From: Incurvaria masculella
Lineage: Eukaryota; Arthropoda; Insecta; Lepidoptera; Incurvariidae
Direction of reading: 5' to 3'
Assembly: GCA_946894095.1 (NCBI GenBank)
Contig: OX335642.1
Coordinates: 21,525,021 to 21,589,020 of the forward strand
Length of the DNA: 64,000 nt
In this document: one piece after another, positions 1 through 13,100 of the stretch
Position numbering within the stretch: position 1 is the stretch's first letter
How the letters are laid out: each line of letters opens with the position of its first letter
The notes under the pieces: model-generated
Database searches by the model: none
Seen by the model: only the letters and a program-made list of their open reading frames with translations
Told to the model about the DNA's origin: nothing
Translations under genes and position numbers: made by a program

Positions 1-1017
1 TATTTTAAAGTAGTTAAAACAGCTTCAGATCATTCTTTGCAGCTACATGGCGACTTATGTCAGTTGACTTTGTGCGTTTTTTATATTCTAAATCTATGCG
101 CAAGACAATTGCGGCGCAGCTGGAGTGACGTGCGTCGATTTGGCGCATAGACATGCTATTGTCCCTAGTATAGCCACAGAATTAGTATTGGTATAGTCAG
201 GCCGTAGAGCTCTCTCACTGCTGCTCACTCTGATCTGTAAAATTATCAAATCCAGTTATCATATCACATTAATTGACAAAAGCCGTTTTACGTGAAGAAA
301 TGGATAGGTTTTATTTGTTTGAAATGTTTTGTACAAGTATCAACCATAGTAGTCCAAAAGACCGGATTCTGTGCATCGGGAGCTTATTGCCATGCATCGG
401 TGACAATCATAGAATCCAAATCTCGAGTCTAGTTATTCTAGTAAATAGAGTATATAATAATATACTCTATTTACTAGAATGAATAACTTGTCGAAGATAG
501 GAGCAGAAGTGAGAAATTAGCGGGGCAGGGGTGGGACATTTACGGCTCGGTATATAAGCATATTACACAATACATGTACATATTGTGATCCACCCTAAGA
601 TTTTATAGCAGAAACCTAAAACCCAGTAACATAAAAAATATATATTACATATCGCTAGCAGCATGGTGATGCCCCACCTTGCTCTAGAATTAGGTCGGTT
701 CCGACCCGGGTATACCAGTCATTAAACCAGGTTAGAAATCATGCAGGAATTTTTCCGAGGTGATCGTGCATGGCACATATGCCTTCCGTGTTTATGCATC
801 GCTACATACCATTGAGAATGTATAGTTATATAGACATATACATATATGCATAATACTTATCGTCGGACCATTTATTCTTATGATGTTTCAAACGAGCTCA
901 CTTCCAACTCCTACCTTTTGCTCCCATCTTCCACTCACCCGCCAATTTTTGGTATGTCCATTGTCCACGTGTGAACTGCGCATTAGTGCAGAGCTCTGTG
1001 ATGGTCCGTTCCCACAG
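1..1017. other. Intron upstream of first visible MAST exon
   Basis: AT-rich, no coding exon recognised. It contains a perfect 21-bp hairpin at 435-480. Confidence 0.5.
435..480. repeat. Perfect 21-bp inverted repeat
   Basis: Arms 435-455 and 460-480 (starting ATTCTAGTAAATAGAG) are exact reverse complements around a 4-nt loop. Confidence 0.85.
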
Positions 1018-1154
1018 ATGGCGGCGGTGCAGCGGCGGCGGCGGTGGCGACGGGTGCGGAGGCGGCGGCAGCGGCGGCGGTTGCGCGTGGCAACCTGCAG
1101 CGCATGCGCCGCTCTGCACTCGGCAAGTCGGCTCCCTCGCTCTCTGCTCACATG
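1018..1154 (+). CDS. MAST: MAST exon 1 (first visible)
   Basis: Acceptor cccacag, donor ATG|gtgtgt. The correct frame has its first full codon at 1020. It reads an Ala-rich stretch, then [20 protein letters not shown], matching the conserved N-terminal MAST motif (R-M-R-x2-A-L-G-x-S-A-P-S-L). Longer open frames over the same bases are shadows. Ends in phase 0. Confidence 0.88.
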
Positions 1155-4100
1155 GTGTGTACCCACTTATATTTTGCTTGCTGAAAGAGTGTTAGATTTG
1201 GTTATAGTGGAAGCGCCCACCATTCCTGATCGCCCGCCTCAATTATTTTGATATTTGTGGGGAGTAATTGTCGCGCTGCACAGGGCACACTACTGCAATA
1301 TACACGGTGAGTATAACTACCAGTATTAAGAACCGAAAAGGGATGATTCTGTACACCATACCGAACGTCTTGTGTTCTACAACATGTTAAAATTTTTTAG
1401 ACAAAAAAAATTACCTTCCTCATGATCTACAGGTTTCTCAAAACTCGACGTCCGAACGAAATGACGTGATACTGATTCCAATCAGTATCACCGTATATGT
1501 AATTTTTCTAAGGGCCGAGTGCACGAACGTACAAAAAATCAAAATCAACGTCAAAGTATGACCAATCACATCACTTTGTGTGGACAGTATGGAAGGAACT
1601 CTATGCGGATCACTAAAAGTGACGTGTTTGAACATTGATTAACTCGGTCGTCTCTTCGTGCAACCTGGGCTAATTCTCAGTGGCTTAGAAGTTCTAGCAA
1701 TTTTTCTTTTTTTTCGCATTGAGATCGAAACAATAATACATAAAACAATACACGTGGCTTAGGTGAATTTTTATTTTGGAACTACAAATGATCCCTATCG
1801 CACGTTTGGCGGATGGGGGCTAACAATTGTGTACTCGACATCTTTACTGTCGAAGAGGACTCCGGCATGTTTATTGGCTTTAAATCTCTGCAAAAGTACC
1901 GGGTGACTGTTTTAAAATCTTGTAAAACTATAATCCGTGGGCATTATCCATCCAAAACCACTACAAGTAAAATAAGAGGGGTCGCGCAATGGGGCCCTTG
2001 CGCGACCCCTCTTATTTTACTTGTAGTGGTGAGTACTAGTTGCTATGGCAAGCCATCGCCTAGGAGTCTCACATACATTGCCCGGCTACTGGACATTTCC
2101 AAATTGGCCGATCAACGTAACGTAAAATATTTTCTCGGCCCCACGAGCCCCTAGATCTAAAGGGACACAAAAACCTCCTTGCTTTTTTGTCCTTTTTCAC
2201 AGTCTGAAGAAAGGTTGAGGACCAAAATAGAACATGTCACAATGTATGTCTCTAACAGCAAAAATATTTTAAATAAAAATTTATGGCGAGGACAATATTT
2301 TTTAAGAAGAAAATGAAATTAACCTTAATTAAAAGGTTTTGAAAACGGGTTACCGGCGTTTTTTTTTCATAGAAACTTTTCTATGTTTTGGACCGAAGGT
2401 TCGCTCCATTCTCAAGAGTGATCTCGCGACGAACGTCAGCTACTAAAACAACCAAATAAAACAAGGGTGAACCGTTTTTAAAAACCTTTAACTATGGAAA
2501 TACGGTGTGAAAATTAACAAATATACAAATAACCTAGTACGTTAAAGTTTCGATCGATCGATCAGTGGTGCACATCGCCATCATTCATAATTATTAAAGT
2601 TGTATTGTTTGTTGAATAACAGAAGGAGATGTGCGTGTCGCGCCGACCGTCGCGGCTCTCTGCACCTGCGCCGCACCATCGCCTCTCTCTAGTTGTGAGT
2701 ACACCCTCTCACCAACCCTCACCTATAGAAGGAGACATGCGTGTCGCGCCGACCGTCGCGGCTCTCTGCGCCTGCGCCGCATCATCGTCTCTCTCTGGTT
2801 GTGGGTACACCTTCTCACCTCCCCTCACCTACAGAAGGAGATGTGCGTGTCGCGCCGACCGTCGCGGCTCTCTGCACCTGCGCCGCACTATCGCCTCTCC
2901 CTAGTTGTGAGTACACCCTCTCACCAACCCTCACCTATAGAAGGAGACATGCGTGTCGTGCCGACCGTCGCGGTTCTCTGCGCCTGCGCCGCATCATCGT
3001 CTCTCTCTAGTTGTGAGTACACCCTCTCACCTCCCCCTCACCTACAGAAGGAGATGTGCGTGTCGCGCCGACCGTCGCGGCTCTCTGCACCTGCGCCGCA
3101 CCATCGCCTCTCCCTAGTTGTGAGTACACCCTCTCACCTACCCTCACCTATAGAAGGAGACATGCATGTCGTGCCGACCGTCGCGGCTCTCTGCGCCTGC
3201 GCCGCATCATCGTCTCTCTCTAGTTGTGAGTACACCCGCTCACCTCCCCTCACCTACAGAAGGAGATGTGCGTGTCGCGCCGAACGTCGCGGCTCTCTGC
3301 ACCTGCGCCGCACCGCACCATCGCCTCTCTCTAGTTGTGAGTACACCCTCTCACCAACCCTCACCTATAGAAGGAGACATGCGTGTCGCGCCGACCGTCG
3401 CGGCTCTCTGCGCCTGCGCCGCATCATCGTCTCTCTCTAGTTGTGAGTACACCCTCTCACCTCCCCTCACCTACAGAAGGAGATGTGCGTGTCGCGCCGA
3501 CCGTCGCGGCTCTCTGCACCTGCGCCGCACCATCGTCTCTCTCTGATCGTGAGTACACCCTCTCACCTTCCCTCACCTACAGAAGGAGATGTGAATGTCA
3601 AGCCGACCGTGGCGGCTCTCTGCGCTTGCGTTGCACCATCGCTTCTCTCTAGTTGTGAGTACACCCTCTCACCTCCCTTGACTTGAAGAAGGAGATTTGC
3701 TACGCGGTATCGGTGCTCGAGAGTCAGATAAGACACCCGAAAAGAAGGCTTATGTTTATTATAAAAAAGATCAGAGGCCGTTTTTAAATTGTGCTCCAAA
3801 TGTGGTGCATCAGGTCCACAAAGAGCGTTGTGGGATGTCGTTGTGAGTTGGCGATATGACCAAGTTGGTTTTAACCATTAACAAAATATAGTATGACCAA
3901 ATAATTCTTGAAAACATTAAGAAAGTAGATACCAGCCCACGCTGTTAAACTTAAAACCTACATATTTTATAGTGGAGTGTGTTAACGTATGCGCAGGTGG
4001 GCGGCGGGCGGTGCGGGTCGCCGGGTGCGGGCGGCGTGGGGGGCGCGCCGCTGTCGCCGGCGGAGGGCGCTCCGCCGCGCTGGCCGCCTCCGCACGCGCC

Positions 4101-7100
4101 GCACGCGCTGCACCACGCGCTCATGTCTCACGCCGTCAAGCGCACCAAGGACATGTGAGTCTCGCAGTGTGTTGTGTGCGGAGGCGCACTGCGGTGCGGG
4201 TGGGGCTGCATTCGTTAACAGAAATACAGGTGTTCATTAATAAACGAAGTTAGGTGATAGCTGGGGCATTCCCAATACGTTATTGACTAGATATTTGTAG
4301 TATACAATACAATTTATACTACTCTCGCGAGTTCTGGTCCCTAGACGAGTCTGTCGATTCAACTTCCGCCGCTCCTCCCTTGCTGGGACCTGAAGGCTCA
4401 TTCGCACACTCCGCTAAAGAGAAAGCTAACTTGCTTGTTTTGCGGGCAATTCGCATTTTGATGATGGTGAAGCAATATCCCCGAAAAATCTCAAGTGCGA
4501 AATCGATATACATGAGGTATGTTTCAGCAAAAGAAGTGGAGCCGATGGTGCGCCAGCACTGGCATCACGGCGGGAAGCTTCACCTCTCGGTGTACGTGTA
4601 GATATATTCAGTGTGATTGTGTGCGTTGCAGAGACGGGCGGCGCTGGTCTGTGGCGTCGCTGCCGTCGTCCGGCTACGGCACCACGCCGGGCAGCTCCAG
4701 CCTATCGGTAAGTGTAAGTAACCTTTTTTTTATCATCGCAAACTGCATGCTCTAGTCGCCTAAGGTATAACATTCAGCTTCCTTATGCATTATTTCTGTT
4801 AATCCAGTCTTACCATAAAGTCTTGAAGGTTGTCACTGCCTCTGTGCCGACTATTAATTTCTCTTAATATAGTGTATAAGTAGTGTAAGTTTAGGTTCTG
4901 AATATCTAGAACTATGGATTTATAGCAATGAAATTGTACTAAGCAGGTATCCATGTAAAAAAATCTGATCCAATTAAAGTCATTACATTTCCCCTCACTT
5001 CTGAATACTCAGTACTACGCCAGATGCGTTGATATCCCTATCATTTGTTGGTTTAATGGATTGTATTTTTATTTAAAAAATAAATATATTAACCTACGTC
5101 ATTCTATTATCAACATCCAGAGGACTCTTATTTCACTAAGTGGTTTTTTAAAAGTGGCCAGCAGACCTGTGATGTACCAGCCACATGGGCTGTAATCGAT
5201 GTTCTTATTAACAGGAATATTAATAATATTGATAGAGAGTGTGTTACTAATACTGAAAGTTCTTTCATAAAACATGACTGTACACATTTTGTGCATGCAC
5301 TAACGATTTTGTGGGCAGGAGTATGTCAGGAAAGAACTAAAAGCTAAATTACGGGCCAAATTCCGGATGCTCCGAAGCAAAATGGATGACGAAACTCTCA
5401 TTGAATGTGTCCACAAATTCAGTGTATTCTAAGATTCATCCTATTTGTCAGCCTCGGTGGCCCAGTGGCGCGACACTTCGGCGATCGCTCTCCGAAGTTA
5501 AGCAACGCTGGGTCCGGTCTGGTCTTGGATGGGTGACCATTAGACCGTTGAGAGAGGCTGGCCGTGGTTCGGATTCCACGTTAAGCTGTAGGTCCCCTTC
5601 CTTACTTACTAGGTGGTAGGGTTTATCCCGCCCGGGTTGGTACCATCGCATTGGATGAACGATGGTCGAAGCGGCAATGAAAATTGTCCGTGTTTTCCAT
5701 CCAGTTCAATGTAGCCGTGCAATATAAGGAAGGTCCTGGCATGGCACCTAGTTCCCATGTGGTGTGTTGGGCTAATACCATGACAGAACTTGTGGTATTA
5801 GCCATCCATGTCCAGTCACATAAAAAAAAAAAAATCTAAAACTATCTTGATAGTAATTAGTCATCTCTAATCAGTTTCTTGTAGAGAGAGAGAGCATGAA
5901 ATTCTCCTTCAGTTTTTCGCGTCATCCAAGATGACGTGTACACATATAATTTTTTCTTGATCTTCATTCTCTTCCTTTTCATCTAGGGCTATGGCTATCA
6001 TTGCCATTCTGTGCTGTTAATTATGACCCGTAAGCTATGCTCCCCATACAGACGTAGTTTACTTATCATTAGAACGCATCAATCATTTGACATCTAAAAT
6101 CAGGCAACAAATATTTTTGTCTGCATACTTTTTTTTTTTATCCAAACCGAATCAAATGACATCAAAAATAAAATCTTCATACGATTTTGGTATTCTCAGT
6201 GGTTTGACTCAGGATACATTTACTGAAAAAACAAAGGCAGACACAAATATTTGTTGCCTGACATTAGACACCAAATATCAGTAAATTGAAACAGTGGTTT
6301 TCAAATGATTAGTTTACGGTTACATATGGGTTACGTTTGTATGGGAGGTGAAATTGTATGATGCTTATGGGCCTACCATAAAATGACCCATCACAAGAAA
6401 CTTTTCTTTCCTGCTGGTGAAAAGAAATCATAAGCGCTGAGCATGTAGGAATAGAGACCGGGCACCGATGCCACTGTAACGGCCTTGACTCCGCACTGTT
6501 ATGTGGAAATCAACTTTTAGTGTTGGGCGATTCAAATCTGAGTTCTAGCTTCGAATAAATTGTGTGTTTCAGTCGCAATGTTCCTCGCAAGAGCGGTTGC
6601 TGGCGGCGCAGGTGTCGGGGGTGGGGGTAGGGCCGGGAGAGCAGCTGCGCGTCGCCTGTCCGCACTGCACGCCCCACCCCGTCTCGCTCAAGTGAGTATC
6701 TACCGCGACTCGGCACCGTCCGTGGGGAACTCCCCCTTAACTGTTCGCTCATCTTGATGAATGGCGCAGCGGGCGGCGGGCGACTCGAAATACTTTATAG
6801 TGTTTATAAGTTTATTCATATCTTGAATTATAAGCGTGCATGCTGCACAAACGAATAGAACATGTAGGCAAACGGAAGTGACTGACAGATTGGCCGCAGC
6901 TGGAAACATTTTTCAGGCAAACTATATTTAGCCAACCAATTTTAGTATTATACACTTCTCTAATTGTAAGCTTTGAGTGATTGCGGATTTAATTAAACAT
7001 TACAATTTTTATTAATTTATTTATATATATAGGAAACTTAACAGCTTATTACACTTGCAAATGCCTTCTTATCTTTAAGCTGGGTCTTCCCGCTCAGCTC

Positions 7101-10100
7101 CCCATACAAACGTGGAAAGAACATAATGCCCATATTTCTTGACAGAGATCCAAACTTTTGCTCAAAATAGCTTTATTTGATCAAAATTGATGTCTGATGA
7201 CTATTGCCATTGTGAAATTGTGTTTCTAAGTTGTAAGGTCCGAAAATTCGTATTTTCGCGCGTTTTATACAATAACTTTGGAGGTGGATTACTCAACGAT
7301 AAAATAAAAACATTTTAAAAAGAAGAAGAACATTTATAATCAAATTGTTTTTTGTTAGATTTTTGACTTCAGCGGTCGGGGTTTACTTTTAGCTATAAGT
7401 CGTTTTGTAATTATAATTTTCGTAAATCTTGCCAAATCAAATACTATGCGCATTGTCTGCTTTGTGGACATCTTGCATCCTTCTCATAACGGAGCCTGTC
7501 TTTTTCTTTGAAACAGAGAATGTCCCAAAGCGCAATAGCACGGTTTATGTATCGTACCCGCGAATGAGGTAGTCCCGCCGGAAAGGCCATTTTAAAATAA
7601 TATTAACCAATAATGAAGTTATCTAATTATTCCTTATAGTCCCCATCAGGCAACCTGAAGATCGAATGTATTCTTCTAGTGAGCCAAAAATAGTACCCAA
7701 TGTCAACGTCGCTTTGTTTCACACTCGGTGCTTTGCATTTGGCAAAAACTTGGTTTGTTTGGTCGCAGCAGCTCTCAGGGCAGCGGGATGAACGCTTGGG
7801 CATCGCTATCGGACAGCGGCGGCAGTGGTGGAGGGGGCGGTGGTGGCGGTGGGGGCGCGGGGGTGACGCGCGGAGACCACACGCACTCGCCGCAGAGCCC
7901 CGCGCGGCGCGTGCGCAGCCGCAGCCTCAGGTACTCTCCTCACTTTACACCAATCAGCAATGGCGATGTACACAACCCAGCAGGAAATAATGCACATCGG
8001 ACGATGGAAAGAGACAATTGGCTAGTTTCGGCTTCATAAAGCGTACTCTCTCGCGAGTAGTACACAATTACTGAGTGACATCGCGTGACAGCAACGACGC
8101 TCTACAAATCCGAAATTGGCCGATTGTCTCTTTCCATCATCCAATGTGCAATATTTACTGCCGGGCACTGTACATGTAAATGTGCACATTCGTCTGGTTG
8201 CACGGTAACTTAAGACTACAACCGACCGCCTTACGTCTTCCGGAGATAAATTTGGTAAACCTCTATCTAGTGCTCTTCATCGCGTGATGGTTCTAGCTGA
8301 TACGAGAGCTAGCTTGCGTAGCTTGAGTCAGTTAACTAGTCACCCTTGACAACATTTAATATTTTATTCAATACATGTTTCCATTATTTCTATGGTTTGG
8401 TTAAACTGAATATGAGCTGAGAAATTAACTACTGTCCTATATCTCTTTCGGTTATCCTGCCTCATAAGTGTTTACGCCCTAATGCCCTACATCGGCATAG
8501 ATTGTCTGAAAGACTTTGCCAGTATCCTCTTCCTTCCGAGTAAATTGTTTCTGCACTGTTAGTGATGTTCCATATCTGACAATATGCTGTAATACTAGGT
8601 GGTATGGTGAACTATTTCATAAATGTCGATTGTGTTAGTTCGCCATCGCGGTCGCCGGTGAGCGGCGGGAGCGGCGAGGGAGCCCGCGGCGGCGGCGGCG
8701 AGGCGGGCGGCGACGCCGTCTCCGCCATGTCGGCGCTGTTCGCGGCGCGCTTCCCCGCCGCGCAGCGCGCTATGGACGACAAGTAAGTGAGCTATAGTGT
8801 CGACAGTTTACTGCTCGACAGCTTGACTAAGGCATATGTCATAGTTGTGACCATTTTCTGCCGAATATTTCGATATAGACATAAACGGTATTTGTGGAAC
8901 TGCACCATAAAGACCAATTGAATGTACCTTGTTATGACATTGACATTGACATGACTTGGTATCCTCGTCTGATAGCTTTCGCTGTGTTTAGCGATTTCTT
9001 GTTTGACGGTGTTAATTTTTAGGTCCTCGTGTATGTATTTGTGGCTCACGTAGTAGGGTCTAGCATGGTTCTCAGTGACTTGCTCTGGAATCTTTCTCTA
9101 TGTTGCTATTGGTAGCAGTGCCCCACGATATGATAAATTGTCCAATATGCTCGGGAAAAAATGGGGCTTAAACCCTCCATAACACTCTGGCTATACACTG
9201 CTGTAATTCGACCAACCATAACCTACGGCGCAGTAGTATGGTGGCCTAGGACGGAACTGAGCACCGTAAAAGCAAAACTTCAAAGTCTGCAACGCCTTGC
9301 ATGCGTTGTAACGACAGGGTGCATGAGAACAACTCCTACACAGGCACTAGAGGTAATACTTGATCTAAGACCTTTACACCTGCATGTTCAGCAGGAAGCC
9401 GCTACAGCAGCTCTCCGGCTAAGAGCCGCAGGAACCTGGAAACAAAATCATGGAGTCCCTCACGCACGGATTATGACAGAATTCATGAACCATGTACCCA
9501 TGCTCGCGGCAATCTGTGACAAGATTTCTACCAACCATATCTTTAAACCGACCGTTGGAGTAACCGTGTCCTACACTGGCGGCCGTGGACAGGCAAACGG
9601 AGTGTGGGAAGACCACCCGCCAGGTGGGAAGACGACATCAAGTGCGTCGGCGGAAAGCAGTGGTTCCGTACCGCTGAGGGCCGGGAGGACTGGAGAAGGA
9701 TTGGAGAGACGTATGTCCAGCAGTTGATGCAAACACGCTGACTGACTGACATATCTTTAAAAGAAACTATCACATCCAACTGAAGGAAGAACTCGCAGAC
9801 CAATCAGGGGTGAGAGAAATCCGAATCTACACGTATGGATCAAAAACAAATTCGGGAACTGGAGCGGGTGTCTTCTCCCGAGATGCGAACATTACCATCT
9901 CAACAACCGTAGGCGCCTTTAACACCATATTTCAGGCAGAATGTGTGGGAATAACTCAAGCCGCAGAGGCAATCAAAACCAGGAAGATGCAAGACTATAA
10001 GATAAGAATTATCTCAGATAATAATCAGTAATAAACGCACTGAAAAATAACAAAGTTAACTCGGGCTTGATTCTAGAATGTCAGAAGAAGTAGCGAGGAA

Positions 10101-13100
10101 CAATCAAGTAACTTTGCAGTGGATAAGAGGACACAGTGGCTCTGTGGGTAATGGCGCTGCAGATGAACTGGCCAAAAGAGGATCCAGTACAATACTAATG
10201 GGTCCAGAACCGATAGTGCCTATACCACTTAGTCAATTAAAAAACTGGGTACAAGATAGAACCAAGATGCTTCACAATACCGGATGGAAACACCTGGTAG
10301 ATTGCAGGCAGGCCAGAGAGGTCATCCCATCCCTCAATAAGCGCCTCACGCACAAGATTTTGCATCTGAAAAGAAATGATCTACGCACAATGGTGGGAAC
10401 AATGACAGGACATTGTTCACTCAACAAGCACCTCCATAACCTGTGGGTGACGGACAGCCCTCTATGTCGTGGCTGCATGGAGACAACGGATACAACCCGC
10501 CCATGTACTGTTGGAGTGCAAGAGTGTGGCCGACCATCGGGCGCAGACCCTGGGAGCGCCGGGATCCCTTACAGAAGCCTGTGGGAATGTAAAGGGTATG
10601 CTGGACTTCTGGGGCGAGCTGGGATGGCTTACATAGTCACCTTTGTTACGCACAATGTCCTCTCTATGAAGTAGGCTTAGCGCGGAAAACATTTTGCCCA
10701 ACTAACTAACTAACTATGCTTTCTCCATGTGAGTCTTCAGTCTAGATGTATACCCAGGTATTTGGCATCTTCAGCATGGGGGATTTCCTCGTTGTGGAGT
10801 TTTATTGGGGGACAGGTCTGCCTTCGGAGGGTAAAGGTCACATGGACGGATTTTCCGTAATTGACCTTGATACGCCATTTATCTAGCCACTTCTCCACTT
10901 CATGGATGTGGATCCTCGATTACCGACAGGAGGGCTGTGTCGTCCGCATAGGTTTCGTTTGTAGATCAGCGGTAAACAATAAGTATAGTAACCATATTCA
11001 GTGGAAGTATGATCTTAAGATCAAAAAGAAAGAGTGTGGTAGCAACTTTATAATTTTTTATATAAAGTCCTTAATGCCACACTCTGTCAAAAGTCTGGAT
11101 TATGACTAAGAAGACAGCAGAACAGAACTGTTTGCTTTCTAGCGTTCGACCTATAATGTCAGTGATTCGATGTATCTGTTCAAAATTTCCATTTTTTTCT
11201 CGGAAACTAAACTTATGAGGGGGATTAACATGTAGTAGATAGGCGTCCTGTTTAGATTTTTTTTCCAGTAGTTTACCCATAATAGGAAGTAGGCTTATAC
11301 GTCTGGAGGAGTTCACTTCATGGAGCAGTTTGCCTGTTGCGGTTGCCAGGTAATGGTGTCGCTATTGCGACATATATGCTATTGGATATTTTGATAACTT
11401 TTGATGCCATGTCACTCTTTGATCATTTTTTGACATTGTGTTTCGCCCTATCACTTATTTTTGTCATAATGTATGTCTTATAACTTTTAACATAATTACT
11501 AAGGCGCATTAACATTTAATTTTATGCTTTTTATCATTGCTTTTGTTGTGTTACAATTAGTTTCTTCATTATTTTTTTTGTTTAGTGGACTGCATGCTTT
11601 GTTTTATCCTTACTAAAGTGGCATATTTATTGGTTTAGTTTTAACTGTATTTTTACCAAACAAAGAAGAAAAAAAACTTATTTTATGCTTGAAACTTGTT
11701 TGGTGAAACTTGGCAATATAGTCACAGTCAGGTTTTTCTCAGGTTTCATTAAGTTATTCTGTTTGAGGTAATAATTAAATTTGTATATTTCAGACTGCGA
11801 GCTCTGGTAGAGGAGCTCACAGAGTTGGAGAAAAAGACTGATCGACTGCCTATTGAGAGATTCGTACACCATCAGGTAACATCATCCTTTTATCTTTTTT
11901 CCCTTTTTTTGCAACTCATTACAACGCTTCTCTAAGGGTGCTAGTTTTTGGAGCAGGTGCGAATTTACTGTTGTAAACTATACTGTTTTTTCGCGTGACC
12001 CCACATGGATTTTTTCAACCAAGCACAACATTTTACCCAAAAAACGTTTTTAAGCTAGTTCGAAAAGAAAATGTTTTGGTCCAAACTACAAAAATGCGTT
12101 TTCACAGCTCCTGGAGATGGCGCGAGACTGCCTGCACAAGTCGGAGTCGAAGCAGGTCACCAGCACCTACTTCTATGACATGGCCGACTCCCTCGACCGA
12201 CTGCTCGCTGAGGTGAGTCTGCTTGAGTATCTAAGGAGGAGGTTAAGGGCGGGGCTTCCCGCTCATCTTCCCAAACAAACGTGGAAAGAAGATCATACAC
12301 ACATCCATTGTCGGAGGTCTAGAATTTTACTAGATGGAGCTTTATTTAATCGAACTAGATGCTTGATGACCATTGATGTCGCCGGAAGAGCCTGGCGTAT
12401 GCCATATATTAATATATATATTGTGTTAAGGTCTATAATCAACATGTAGTGACATGTTATTGTTTTTGTGTTTGCAGACGCGAGAGAAGTCGGCGGAGGC
12501 GGGTGCGGGCGTGGCGCCTCTAGTGAAGCGGCTGACGCTGGCGATGGCGCGGCCGGCGCGGCTGCTCGAGTGTCTCGAGTTCGACCCCGCGCGCTTCTAC
12601 CGGCTGCTGGAGGCCGCCGAGGGGCACGCCAGGCACCTGCAGGTAGCGCCCCCCGACCTATCCGCGCGCCGGTGGACGCGCTCCCCAACAGACCGCGACC
12701 ATAGACCTAGCATAGCGCGCTATGCTTACAAGACGAACATAGTGTGGGAGTGAGACGTCAACTCAAGTACCACTGCCCCAAGTTAGAGTGAGATGGAACT
12801 CATCTTCCCGATGAGACCACTTCTCAAATCGTTATCAATACAATCTACTCTTAAGGCGCTAGGACTAGCCAACTACTCGCGCCATACAAATGCACTTTTT
12901 AACAAATGTAATAATATGTAGTGAAACGCTTCAGCAAATCCAAATAGAACTCCAGACTGATAATGGATTGTTAATATTTTTTTATTCCTTCATTTATTTA
13001 AATAATAATAAAAATAAAAAAGTTGATTTTTCTCATTAGAAATCTGAAAGTAATTCGATTTCTAGATATAAGCAAAAACAGCATATATGCATAAACAAAA

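Noticed and set aside
880..1251. 123-codon ORF over exon 1, and antisense frames
   Set aside because: Wrong frame relative to the MAST motif; produced by the GC-rich Ala codon run.
2631..3440. Long ORF (269 codons) through the 106-bp array
   Set aside because: It reads across donors and acceptors. The 106-bp period shifts frame by one base per unit, so it cycles through three frames of a repeated exon and is not a protein.
5470..5540. Genuine 5S rRNA gene
   Set aside because: Only a 5S-like internal block is present, with an insertion and altered ends, and it is fused to a SINE body with poly-A.
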